Source: Eulemur rufifrons (lineage: Eukaryota; Chordata; Mammalia; Primates; Lemuridae). Taken from it: a DNA stretch of 64,000 bases. Below are positions 22,935 through 34,599 of the stretch, piece by piece. The translations under genes and the position numbers were made by a program. Position 1 is the first letter of the stretch. Each line of letters opens with the position of its first letter. The stretch is from NCBI RefSeq assembly GCF_041146395.1, contig NC_090990.1, positions 49,707,501 to 49,771,500 of the forward strand, given 5' to 3'. The notes beneath the pieces are model-generated. The model was not told the origin of the DNA, searched no databases, and saw only the letters and a list, made by a program, of their open reading frames with translations.

Positions 22935-23083
22935 TGATGTCCTTTCCTTTGGACAATGTTGACATAGGATTCAGGAATCAGGTTGATGACATTCGGAGCT
23001 TTTTGGATTCCAGACATCTTGACCACTACACGGTGTACAATCTGTCACCTAAGTCTTATCGAACTGCCAAGTTTCACAGCCGG
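22935..23083 (+). CDS. DNAJC6: Auxilin coding exon 3 of the window (PTEN-like domain)
   Basis: Encodes residues 62-111, starting VMSFPLDNVDIGFRNQVDDI and ending at Arg111 of KFHSR. The acceptor is ctcctag and the donor gtaagg, in phase 0. The sequence matches the tensin/PTEN-like phosphatase fold: a hydrophobic strand followed by an amphipathic stretch (DDIRSFLDSRHLDHYTVYNL) that resembles the 'V..FL...H...Y.V.NL' pattern of PTEN, tensin and GAK. No catalytic residue lies in this exon. The next exon is 9.6 kb away, the largest gap between coding exons here. Confidence 0.95.
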
Positions 23084-23614
23084 GTAAGGAATTTTAGCCC
23101 TGGGATTGCACTGTTGAAGACATAACAGGGTATTTTTTTCGCCTACAAGAGATCTTCAGAGCCTTTCCCTTAGGCATATGAAACTGAAAAACTATAACAC
23201 TCTGAACATTTCTACACACAAAATATTTATTAGGCAGTTATGAGATATTCTGAAGATTTTCCTTGGGTGAGGACGTTTATAGGAAAATGTGTCTGTTAGT
23301 GAAATACCATCTAAGTTGGGGTCTCAAATCTGTTGGTGGCTTCTTGGCACATGATTCGTGAGGTTCAAGGTGGAGATTAAAATGCTCCATAGGGCAGTTG
23401 GCTAACCTTATCCTGTAATACCAAGGCCTTTGACCTTTTCGTGTTGCTACTTGGGCATCAGATGAGGCAGTGGTGGCTAGACCAGTCCAGAAACACCAGT
23501 ATTAATGGAAATATATTTCTGACATTCAAATAAAGGCGCCTCTTTCGTAAGTGAAGGGTAGCATATAAACAGTCCTCACTGTAGGTTTGGTAATACTATT
23601 CCTAATATTAATAG

Positions 23615-23790
23615 TGAGAGCAGCAGCCACTATTTATAGAGCATTTACACTGTGCTGAGAACTTTACATGCAATATGCCATTTGATTATCTCAACAGTCC
23701 TTTGAGGTAGATGGAGAAACTGAGGCACAGAGAGTTAAGGTAACTCGCTCGAGGGGCTTAAGGCTTGTGTTCTTAACTGTTACTCTGAGC
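23615..23790 (-). repeat. MIR SINE, antisense
   Basis: 'actgtgctgagaactttaca', 'gaggtagatggagaaactga' and 'ggcacagagagttaaggtaa' match antisense MIR. Confidence 0.75.
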
Positions 23791-24342
23791 TGACAATGTT
23801 ACTTGGAAGCTCTGCATGATCCTGTTAAGGCACTTTCTGAACTAGGCAGAGAAATATTCCTAGTTTCAAGCTGGTTAAGAAACTATTTGAGCTGGCTTAT
23901 GATTGAGTCTGATACCAAGCCTGATATTTGTGGCTTCTGAATTCTTTGCTTATTAAATTCAGGCTTTTTCTGTCTTGAGAGCATCTTCAAATATTTTTGA
24001 CTTAGCTTTTAGATACGATTGTGTCTGCAACTTCATCTGGGTGTATTAATAAATAGGAAGGGCTTTTAATACATGGACCTTTAAAAGTGAAACTTGATTT
24101 CAAATGTGCGAAATGTTAGTTGGTTGACGGTGTTATGTTTCTAGGATCTCAGCTTTGATGCTGGAACACCTTTTGCTCCAAATTCCAGTTACTATTGATA
24201 ATCTCTGGGCCTCAGTTTCCAGATCTGTAAAACACACAAGAAGGTTGGTCTGTATGCTTTCTAAGACCATGTGCTGCCCTAACATTAAATAAGATTTAGG
24301 AGAGTTTTGTTAAAGACTGGGTTTTTAGCATGTTCTAAGAAC

Positions 24343-24510
24343 AGTCTCAAACTTTAATGTGCATCAGAATCACTTGCAGGGCTTGTTAAACACAGACTTT
24401 TGATTCAGTAGGACAGGGGAGGAGTGAGACTCCGCATCTCTAACAGCTTCCTAGGAGCTGCTCCTGATGTTGCTGTGGGCACCATTCTTCGAGAAGCACT
24501 GGTAAAACCA
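24343..24510 (+). mobile_element. MER5A hAT-Charlie element
   Basis: 'cagtctcaaactttaatgtg', 'catcagaatcacttgcaggg', 'gattcagtaggacagg' and the end 'cttcgagaagcactggt' cover the whole MER5A length. Confidence 0.85.
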
Positions 24511-25039
24511 TTCTGAACTGGTTTGATCTAAATTGCCACTCTATAATGGAGATTATAAATGCAGCTCTTTAAAATCCACTGTAATAAACTAATCTTCCAA
24601 CTTTTATTCCATTTATTCCATTCCTAATTCAGCGCAAGTGAATTAACATCAAACAAAAATGTGGGTAGATATTCTGTTTCTAACTCAATGCAAATCTTTT
24701 GAGTTGATTTTTCTTGTTTGGAGACTAAGTCAGGGCCATCATTTGCATAATTGAAGGACTGTGAAATATCCTGTATGATATTTCATAGAAATTTTATTTG
24801 ATCTTGAAAGATCTGTGATAGCCTAAAACATCTTCCCTCTGAAAGCAAATAAAGACATAATAACATTAATAGAAGCATTCATGCATATGAAGATGTCTCT
24901 TTGTATAGTCTTTATAAAAAGCAATTTCTGTAAAGATATCTTTAAAGAAAGGCATCTATTAGTGTAACTAAAGATTTTGTGATTGGACTTAAACACTTTA
25001 CCAAAGGAATCAGAAATGACATATTGAACATTTACCCTG

Positions 25040-25129
25040 GGCTGCTCTTACTTGCCCGTGAAGAGCAGGGATGTGTTTATTTTATTTGATACCTAGAACA
25101 GTGCCCAGCATGGCTAATCAATGTTTCTT
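25040..25129 (+). repeat. L2 3' end
   Basis: 'gaagagcagggatgtgttta' and 'ctagaacagtgcccagcatg' match the L2 3' end, cut off where the L1 begins. Confidence 0.6.
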
Positions 25130-25545
25130 AAAAGAACCCATTCTATTAAGTGAAGTATCCCACGAATGGAAAAATAAGCACCACATGTACTCACCAGCAA
25201 ACTGGTTTCCCTGAGTGCATATTTGGAAATAACACCAATTGGGTATCATACAGAGGTGGGGGCTGGGGGAAGGGATGGGTGTATACCTACTTGATGAGTG
25301 CGATGTGCACTGCCTGGGGAATGGACATGCTTGAAGTTCTGACTGGGGGGGATGGGGTGGGGGGAGGGGATGGGTGCACACCTACATGATGAGTGTGATG
25401 TGCACTGTCTAGGGAATGGACACACCTGAAGCTCAGACTCGGGGGGATGGGGAGGCATGGACAATATATATAACCTGAACTTTTGTACCCCCGATAATGA
25501 GCTGAAAAAAAAAAATAAATAAAATATATAAAAAAAAAAAAGAAA
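25130..25545 (+). mobile_element. Strepsirrhine L1 3' end, sense, with tandem-repeat 3' UTR
   Basis: Begins 'agaacccattctattaagtg', matching in reverse the antisense copy at 5750-5770, then 'accacatgtactcaccagca', a G-rich tandem region, 'acttttgtacccccgataat', 'gagctgaaaaaaaaaaataa' and an A-rich tail. The long open frame on the opposite strand is low complexity and not a gene. Confidence 0.9.
25266..25455. repeat. Two-copy tandem repeat of about 95 bases in the L1 tail
   Basis: Unit 1 starts at 25266 (ggggaagggatgggtgtata) and unit 2 at 25361 (ggggaggggatgggtgcaca). Both contain gatgagtg, gatgtgcactg, ggggaatggac or its close match, and end in a G run. Confidence 0.9.
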
Positions 25546-25789
25546 GAATGTACCAAGAATTATTGAACTCTGTAGATATAAAATAAATATTTGGTTCGTG
25601 TTCTCAAGGCACTTAAGCCTAGGTGGAGAGAATACCCTGGACATTCTGGAGGCAAATATGAATAATATTTACAACAGCTTCTGAGGGAGATTAGTAAAGG
25701 GAGATAGCTGTGACCGCTGGACCTTAAAGCCCGAGCAAGACTTGTAGAAGTGAAAGGAGTGCGCCCATCTCTTGTCTCTGCAAATTGTA

Positions 25790-26100
25790 GAATGTGTCTT
25801 GTAAGGCTCTTCATAATCTGGCCTCTACCTCCTCCTCTAGCTTCATCTGTTACTGTTCTTCATTGCCCAGAGACCCCAGGCTCAGCCCCCACCCTGCCCT
25901 CCGCCACCACACACTGTCTCCTTGCATGAGTACCTCCTTCTCCCTAGAAAGCCACCCAGGCCACACACCCTCCACCCCTTCTTTGTTAGCCCGACTCTGT
26001 CAAGGGGAGGATTTCCACCTGCCATGGGGCTTTTCCAAGTCTTTCCCCTGAAACACAGGATCGCACTACATCTTTAGTCCTTCCCAGACAGTACCAGAAT
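25790..26100 (+). repeat. L2-like LINE fragment
   Basis: 'aaggctcttcataatctggc' followed by C/T-rich sequence ('cctctacctcctcctctagc') fits the end of the L2 coding region. Confidence 0.6.
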
Positions 26101-27079
26101 TTGGCAGAATGGAACTGGATCCTCCGGCCTGTCTCCCTCAACCCTCAGTTGCATCTCAGGAAAACAGTCCCAAAGCCTTAGTATTTTCATGTCAGCTCTG
26201 TTTTTGATTTGGCTTCATCTCTTTTCAAACCCCTAGGCCTTTCTCTCCCTGGCACTAACACTGTAAATTGATTTGCATATCATTGTTTGCATGATTTAGA
26301 AATGTTTTCTTCATTTTCCTCTTCCAGTCCATGAGGACTAGAACCATTTCTGCCTCGTTGCAGTTCAGTGGAATGCTAGGCCTGCAGTTAAACCTTATTT
26401 TAATGAATGTAGATGGCAGAGTCTTCCATAAATACCAGTGTTGGTAAAGACCAAACATGGGAACTGGTTTTATTTATAGACTCATGAGAGTCTGGCTCTG
26501 TCTGCATCATATATTTCTGTGCCTTAAAACCTGGCCTCAGTCACGTTATGCTTTATATGATTGTTGGTATATTTGGGGATGCAGTTTGTTGGTGGTGGTA
26601 GAAATAGGCTGTGTCCAGGAAGATTTTATTTTGCTGAGGGTCATCATTCTGTATTTTGATTAACTTTTCTGCTTAGGAGCCACACTGGTTGACAAGAATC
26701 ATATGAAATAATCACATAGCAATTTCCTCAGTATTTGCATATGTAACAGGATGTTAAAATAGGACTCTCTGTTTAGTCTCAGTTTAGCAGAGGATCCAAC
26801 TCAAGACAATGCATGGCAGCTATCCCTGCATTCAAAGTGAGGTGCTGGGATACCTATTCAGGACTGCAAAGGAGGCAATGAACCTCAGGTTTTGGCTCTT
26901 CACAGCTGATATCCACCTTGAGGAAATAAAAGTACTGATGCTGACAGCAATGTCCTGGAGACCAATGAGGTGCATCATCTAAATCAGATGTTCTTAATCT
27001 AAGTTTAAAAGACCCATGACTCCACTCTGTATTTAGATCCTTTGGTGGGCTTTGGAGAGTCTAACCATCTGCTTCCACT

Positions 27080-27240
27080 CCTTTTAAAAAATTATTGTGG
27101 TAAAGTATACATAACATAAACATCCTTTCAATCATTTGAAAGTGTACAATATAATGGCGTTGATTACATTCAGTGTTGTATAACCATCACCACTATCTAT
27201 ACTCAAACCTTTTTCATTATCCCCAACATACACACTGTAC
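27080..27240 (-). repeat. Old L1 3' region, antisense
   Basis: 'gtatacataacataaacatc', 'tgaaagtgtacaatataatg' and 'ataaccatcaccactatcta' match the antisense 3' region of L1M elements. Confidence 0.7.
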
Positions 27241-27250
27241 TCATCCACTC

Positions 27251-27281
27251 TGTGTGTATGTGTGTGTGTGTGTGTGTGTGT
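27251..27281. repeat. (TG)n microsatellite
   Basis: TG repeat with one TA interruption, abutting the old L1 piece. Confidence 0.9.
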
Positions 27282-28110
27282 CTATGTGGGTAGACATGGG
27301 TTCAGTTTCTGCACAGAAGGTTTATTACCATGCTCCAGAATATCAGCAACTACTACTTTATACATTTCTTGGTGTTGCTGTTGGCAGTAAATGGAAAACG
27401 GGGTGAGTCAGCGCTGAATCTAAACTGGCCCTGTTCTTAAGTTGTGATTAATACTATTACAACGTCATTCTGGCTCTCTTCTTCCCTCTGCCCATCCAGG
27501 AAGGACAATAGGATGAAGGAGCCCTGTTAGTAACAAAGAAACCAGTAGTCTAGCTGTTTCTTTTAGATTCTTCCTTCCTGTTGATGATTTCTAAACCACG
27601 TAGTCTTGTAGGGTTTCTTTCCCTTTGAGAACAGCTTGATTTTCAGAAAATATATCATCAACTTGGATTTCTTAAAGGGCTCATGATAAGTTGGCCAACT
27701 TATTCCCCCCTTTCCTTCCAGAGCTCACCAAAGAGGTCACCACAGCTCCTACTTGTTTCTGCTTTGGTTCGAGGTTGGTGGCGGGGGATTGACCATAGGG
27801 GAGTAACTTTACAGCTCATACTTCATCTGTCCTTCTGCCACCAGGCATCAGAATCAGGACAGGAAATAACGGGGTAGAAAAACAATCCCTGGCCAGGCAT
27901 CCCCACATCATCCTAGTCATGCAGCCTTTCATGAATTGAATGCTTAGCTTTGGTAAAATGTAGCCATCACTTGAAGCTGTAACCACTCCACAAATGTAAG
28001 ATGGAAATATTGTTAATAGTCAGTCATCAGACAACATAGTATAATGGAGAGTACACAAATTTTATTTGTTTAATTGAGATGAAATCATATAATATACACA
28101 AATTTTAAAC

Positions 28111-28417
<307 letters not shown>

Positions 28418-28431
28418 TAAACTTAAAAATA

Positions 28432-28650
28432 ACCCTAGGTTCATGTCTCAGCTGTTCTTCTTCCTAGGCAGGTCATTTTACCTGTCCTTGGACTCAGTTT
28501 TCTCTTGTGTAAAATGGGTATGACAATAAGAGTATCTATCTCACAAATACTCTTAAAAAATTTTTTTTGTAGGTTTGTCGTAAGGAATAAATTTCATAGT
28601 GTTGTCTTGGTTAGAGTCAGCATTCGGTAAATGGTAGCTATGACTAACAT
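28432..28650 (+). repeat. MIR SINE
   Basis: 'aggttcatgtctcagctgtt', 'tccttggactcagttttctc' and 'ttgtgtaaaatgggtatgac' match MIR. The head is probably cut by the Alu just before it. Confidence 0.7.
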
Positions 28651-29509
28651 TGATAATAATAAAATGCCACAATAAATGATTGACTGAAATACCCTTGTGC
28701 TCCCCAAATAGTGTGAGATTCATCAAACACTGGATGTGGCGTTTCACTCTGATTCCCTAAAGCCCCTTTAGCTCTTAGGCTTAGCAGATGGATGCTTCTG
28801 CCCATTTTTGTCTTGTGCTGGGCACGATGGAGAGATGAAAATGGAATGGCTTCCAGCCAGTGATGTTTTGGCCTCTTTTCCCAATGGGTGGTATCACGGC
28901 AGCCTTGTAATCCATATGGTGTCCTCAATGCTCAGCAGCTCCAGGTGTTCAGGGAGGCTGGAGGCAGCATCGTGAGGTGTCATACACCCAAGGGTTGTGC
29001 TTATTGCATGAAGCCGTGAACTCCAGCGAGCTACAAAAATAGCTTGCAGTGATTGAATTCCTTTTTAAATTTCTTTTTTTGGTTTTGTTTATGCTTTCAT
29101 GTTTTCCCTGTTTAGACAGAGCACATGCTTTTAAAAAAATTCTAATTATATGTTTGCTTAATGTTGTATAATTATATATCAAGTAAATATATAATTATGG
29201 AGTACTTTAAATTAATATTATTTACTTGATTGGTTTAATGATTCTGGAGCTATTATCCTATTGTGATAAGAATAATTTAGCCAACTTTTAGCTGAGACTC
29301 ATTACAGATATTGACATTTGGTGTGTGTGGGAGTAACATGCAGTTTTTAAAACCTTTAAAAATATTGCCTGGGGAAACAAATTTCCTATGCTTTTACTCT
29401 CTTGCAGTCTTAAAAAAAAAACAACAACAAAATTGATTCACCTGTCCCTTCCTCAAGATACTGTACATGTAGGTAAATCTTATTATAAAACGAGATTGCC
29501 ATATGGGGT

Positions 29510-29690
29510 TCATTCCTTTATTCTTTTACTCATCCATTCACTCAACAGATACCCACTGAGCACCTTCCATGTGAGCAACACATGGGTAGTGGACACTGGG
29601 GTTACAAAAATGAATAAATTATGGTCTCTTTTCTCATGGAACTCGGTGTCTAGAAGGGGAGACAGATATAAACAGTTAATTCAGTACAGC
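29510..29690 (+). repeat. L2-like LINE fragment
   Basis: 'cattcactcaacagataccc', 'actggggttacaaaaatgaa' and 'ctagaaggggagacagatat' fit the L2 3' UTR region. Confidence 0.6.
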
Positions 29691-29704
29691 TTAACAATAA
29701 GCTA

Positions 29705-29850
29705 GCACTTACTATGTTTAGGTTGTGCTACTTAATTCTTACAGCAATTCTATAATGCCCTTTTATACTTTCTACATGAGAGAATTGAGGCTTGGAGAGG
29801 AAGTAACTTGCCCAAAGTTTATCAGGTAGTGTTAGGGCGGGGACCTCATG
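29705..29850 (-). repeat. MIR SINE, antisense
   Basis: 'acttactatgtttaggttgt', 'gagagaattgaggcttggag' and 'gtaacttgcccaaagtttat' match antisense MIR. Confidence 0.7.
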
Positions 29851-31229
29851 GTGCAGATTGGAGAAAGGATTCTGATACCAAGAAAGAGAGAGAGGGGCCA
29901 CAGCACTGAAGAAAAGGTAGAGGCTAGGAGGGTAGTGCTGGGGCAGTTGAAGAAAGTTGCTTGGTGCTTTTTTAGGGTAAAAATGGCTTTTCCCCCCTCT
30001 GCTTCAGCAGACTGATAAGAGAAGCAGCGGCAAAGTTGTTGCAGGTGTTGTTTATTTTCTCTGTGAGGCTGACTTTATTCCAGTCCTTGGAATCTGGTGT
30101 TGGTGAAAATGGAAGTGGGGAGCTTGCACCCCTACTATCTGCTTAGGGCTCTTCAAGGCTATGAAAATGAAACTTAGAGATAACAAGTTAGGCCACAGGG
30201 GTTTTAATCACAGCAAAGGGCAGTTGTACTGTGAGTTTTTTCTTTAAAGGGGCAATTATATGCTGTGAGTTTATTTCCCTTACTTTCTCTTTGGTAGTTT
30301 ATTTTCCTCTGTTAGATAGGTTGTTAGTAAGGTCATCTTTCAGGTAGTATGTGGTAAATTCAGGGTGAAAACCCAGCCTGTGGCCTTAACCATATTGTTC
30401 TACTGATAAAAGCTGTAATAAATAAAAATAGACAAGGGCATAAGTACAAAGATGACTAAACATTTCTGTGTTTGAGTATTAGAGAAACTGTCAGAGATAA
30501 GAGAGCACTTGAACCTGGGTTTTGAAGGATGAGTAGAAGTTTAGCAAGGGAAGAAAAAACATCACAGACAGGAAGCAGCTTGTACAAATGTACATTTTGT
30601 AATTCTTCCGACAGCAAAATTTATCTTCCCAGTTATTTTATATTTTTAGTCAACAGGTCCTTTCCATTCCTTGAGAACACATCAATAGGAAATATATTTG
30701 GGGGTAAAGATTTAGGCAGAAACAGCCCTGAATCATGTAGGGTAAAAGGGGTAAGCCGTTATAGAGTCTAAATTGACAGAGGCCCAATACTGGATCACCC
30801 TGGATTGTTTAGTGGCTATGTCAAGCGCTTTAAATGATAAACCATATCTGTCATTGCCAAAGATACATGAAAATGGGTAACCTGGAAGGTCCCCTGCCAC
30901 TGCCCCACAATCATCTTATAGAAAAAGGTTACAAGTTAACCAAAAAGAATGGGCTTTGTTGGCAGCCCCAGAGAGAAAAACTTCACGTTTGCTTTCAGAT
31001 GTCAGGTCTACAGAGATCACACATAATTTCCCATCTGTGTTTTGATTAGTTATTATCTGGTTACCATTAAAGGGCCAACCAGTCTTCCTGCCTCCCTTTC
31101 CAGTCAAACATAAGGAATTTGAGACATTTGGGTTTTTTTAGGTGTCAATATTCTGATGACACCATCCATACAGAACCTGTTCTTGCTCCAGAATTCCCTG
31201 TCTTAGTAAATGGACCTTGCTTCTCTCCT

Positions 31230-31640
31230 TCTATCCAGCCACCCAAGCCGGAAACCTGGGAGTCATCCTTGACTCTTTCCTCCCCGACTCTCTCTGAGGT
31301 CCACCCCCTCACACGCATGCACCGCCACCATGTGATCCATAGCCGAGTCCTGTGTCCAGGGGTCCCGAATCTCCCACGTGTGTCTGCACCCCACTGCACT
31401 CAGCTAGGCTGAGCCACCATGATCCCTTACTTCCACTCCTCACCAGCCTCATGACTGGTGTCCTGCCTTTGACCTCTTGTCTTCCCCTCCATTCTCCATA
31501 ACAGAGCTCAAGAGATCTTTGGAAAATGCAAATCTGAGAGTCCCTGTCCTTAAATATTCTCCCAGCTCCTTAACAAGGCCTTGTCACTCTTGGCATGCAG
31601 GACTTCATTCATTTTGTTTTAAACATGGCCGGCTCTATCA
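31230..31640 (+). repeat. L2 LINE, 3' end of the reverse-transcriptase ORF
   Basis: 'gaaacctgggagtcatcctt' plus 'gactctttcctcc' is the conserved LGVILDS-like block of the L2 ORF, followed by 'caccagcctcatgactggtg' and 'tccattctccataacagagc'. The frame is broken. Confidence 0.75.
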
Positions 31641-31679
31641 GACCCTAAGGCTTTGTGTTAGCAGTTACCTGGTAAAAAT

Positions 31680-31850
31680 AACAATAATGATTGCTACCAT
31701 TTATTGATCACTTTGTATGTGTCAGATGCTGAGCTAAGCCCTTGAAGTACATTCTTATGTAATCTCCGCAGCCCTGTGAGGTAGGTAGGTAGGTACCGTT
31801 CACCACACTTTATGAAAAAACAAAGGCTGAAAGTGGTCATGATGTTTGTT
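31680..31850 (-). repeat. MIR SINE, antisense
   Basis: 'tgctgagctaagcccttgaa' and 'agccctgtgaggtaggtagg' match antisense MIR. A short GTAG run sits in it. Confidence 0.65.
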
Positions 31851-31954
31851 CAAATTTAAGCTTCTTCTTATTGTTTATTGGTTAAATTAGTAAATATCTA
31901 ATCAACTGAGGCTCATGTCTAGTATTTGCAGCAAATGATAATCGCAACCAGTAT

Positions 31955-32165
31955 GCTGCTGTAGCATGATGATTTATATTCAGAAGACCTGGGCTGTAGA
32001 ACTGGTGCTGATCTGCAGTGTGACTTTGGACAAGACAACCTCCAAGAGTCTGTTTTCTTATCTGCAAAATGAGGATCATATTAACAACTGTCTGAAATGA
32101 TTGTTGCATGAATCAGAGCCAAGCAGCATTCCTGGAATATAGTTGATGCTCCATAATGTGTTAAA
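31955..32165 (+). repeat. MIR SINE
   Basis: 'agaagacctgggctgtagaa', 'tgcagtgtgactttggacaa' and 'cttatctgcaaaatgaggat' match the MIR order. Confidence 0.75.
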
Positions 32166-32700
32166 AGAATGTGTGTGTTAAATGAATAAAAATGTTGAAG
32201 GCCACCCCTGTGAATTGTGTGTCCCTTCATTAAAAGTGAAAAAAGTAAGATCCATGCACAAGTCGGCCTTTGGCTCACTCTGCAGCACTTTTCACGTTAT
32301 CATGAGAGCTGGGATAAAATTAGCGATAGTGCAGGATTTGTAAGATAATCCTATAATTAAGCATTTGTTAGGGAGATCAAAGCATTTTATACTTAGTAGA
32401 AATTAAATTATATATAACCTTACAGAATAGAAAAAATCCAAATATGTAGTTGAAATGGTCTAATCTAATTTCAAGTGTATTTCAAAATGTGTTTTCATAC
32501 ATTTACTGAAGCAGAATTCTTTACTTAAAAATTTTTTTGTGTTAAACACCTCTTCTTTTTGCATTGGACCCTGCTCCCAACTCTTCCTGGCTGTGTTAAA
32601 AGAGGGTATATCACTTCCAGAAGAAATTGTTTGGTGTGGTACCTGCTTATGGCGAGAAAGTCGCTGGGAGATTTCATTGCCTTTTGCTCTGTTCCCTTAG

Positions 32701-32823
32701 GTCTCAGAATGCAGCTGGCCCATCAGGCAGGCCCCCAGTCTGCACAACCTCTTTGCTGTGTGTCGGAATATGTATAACTGGCTACTACAGAATCCCAAAA
32801 ATGTCTGTGTTGTCCACTGCTTG
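32701..32823 (+). CDS. DNAJC6: Auxilin coding exon 4 of the window (PTP loop, first half)
   Basis: Encodes residues 112-152, from VSECSWPIRQAPSLHNL to VCVVHCL. The exon is phase 0 at both ends (123 bases, 41 codons), so skipping it would keep frame but remove the His150-Cys151 core. Cys151 sits where the catalytic cysteine of the HCxxGxxR loop would be. The loop is cut by the intron: HCL here, DGRAAS in the next exon. The acceptor is ctgttcccttag and the donor gtgagt. The short open frames of the region that overlap this exon in other frames are shadows. Confidence 0.95.
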
Positions 32824-33239
32824 GTGAGTAACCTTTTGTTGGTGGTGGTGGTGATGGTTTGGTTTGGTCAAGTACGGATGGCCCTGTACAGCATGGAGGG
32901 CAGGTCATATTTGAGTTCAGTAGGATTTACTGAGCCCATATTCAATAGTTATTCATTACTTTTGGCTTAAAGCTTTAGTACTAATGGGAGAGGCAGATGT
33001 GTACACAACCCACATAATGTGGGGACACTAGAATGTGACAAGTATTATAAAAGGGATAGAAACAAGAGTTGTGGCCGCACAGGCAATAATGCCATTGAGT
33101 TTTGTGTGAATGAAATTGAAGTAAACATATTGGCATATTTATTTTTTATTCCTGTTTGTGTTTGAATAAAAATAAAAGAAAAAGACACTGGTGCCCTAAT
33201 AAGACGTCACATAGATATTTTAGAGCAATTCCCAGTGGG

Positions 33240-33590
33240 ACTGATGATTTTTCTGACCATTTACTTCCTAGAGTTCCCCAACCCTTTTCAGATCTCTTGC
33301 CTATCCTTTAAAGCTCAAATTTCAGTAAAATCTTTCTGACTTGTGAGCATTTTCACGATATGGACATTCATTCCCACTGTGTCCAGATGTCTTCTGTGGC
33401 ATTTACTAATTAATACCCTGCATCATCATAAATTCTTCTCCTGCCTGTTTTGCCACCAGACTATTAGCATCTTGCAGGAAAGAACTGTGCCTTTCTTACC
33501 TTTGTTCCCCAGGCATGAGTGTTTGAACAAGTGCTTGAATACATGAACAGATGAATACGCAAATGGAATCTGAGCATAAATGCTGGAAAT
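33240..33590 (+). repeat. L2 LINE 3' end
   Basis: 'aaagctcaaatttcagtaaa', 'agcatcttgcaggaaagaac' and 'accagactattagc' follow the last part of L2 to its end. Confidence 0.65.
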
Positions 33591-34599
33591 ATTCATTGCT
33601 TCTATAGACTTTAGGTTGTATTTTTTTACTCTAATATTATTTGATGATTTCTTGCCTCCTGCCTTTTCTTGAAGAGCTAGTTGGCTAAAACAGGGAAGAA
33701 AGTTGAAGATCAGTTTTTCTTCTTTCTACTTCATATCCCCTAAACTCTTGGCAATAAAGGAAAACTACTTGGTATTTGTAGGAATTTAGTGTTAAAGACC
33801 AAAGAGTTTTCTTTTCCAAGGCACAACGGATTGTGCAGCTGAACAGAGTACTTTTAGGGACTAAGCAGCTGTAAGCATTTGGTGATTTTCTCTTCACTCA
33901 AGAATTTTTTAAAAATTCAGGGAGCCTATATCTGACAACTGCGTAAGGAAGATGGCTTGATAGAGACCTCTGATGACACGGTCATAAAGAATAAAAATGC
34001 ACCAAAAAGAAGAAAAAAAGAGACAAGCAAAGGATTATGGTTCCACAAAATATATGTTCTATTGGCTCACTCGCAGAGGACATGCATAAGTTGGACATCT
34101 ATGCCAAGCCTTTGGGAAATGGAATTGAAGCTGGGGGTGGGAGCTCTTATTTTTATCTTAATATACTACTAGATTATAAAAATAATAAGCATATACTAGT
34201 CTTTTAATTAAAAAATTGAACCTTTTAAAAAAAGACCTGCATGACAGAGAAAAGGAGGGAACACATATCCAAGGGCCACAGATCTGTTAAAAGAGGCTTA
34301 GGAAGCCTAAATTCTAAAAAGAATTAAGATTAAGAAAAATGTCTCTTTGAAGAAAATTATGTTTGGAATAAGGACAACAACAAGTGCTTGAGGCACATAG
34401 TATAAACTTAACTCCTTTATTCTTTCTCCTTTATCAGAGGGAACAAATGGCAAGCTAGAAAGGATGTAACAGTGGTAATTAAGACAAAGCTGATAGGTAG
34501 TGAGATAGTATGAGGGCCCCATATGTCTTAAAACTGATTCACTCTCTAGACTTAAATTATGTGACAGAATGCTGCAAGCACTTGAGGAAGCAGTACGGA

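Noticed and set aside
25246..25644. Antisense open frame of 132 codons, Pro/His/Ser-rich with a Phe run
   Set aside because: It is the reverse of the L1 tandem 3' UTR and A-tail; low complexity explains it.
30529..30771. Open frame of 80 codons in the 9.6 kb intron
   Set aside because: Near L2-like sequence; no splice-site pair, no conserved pattern.
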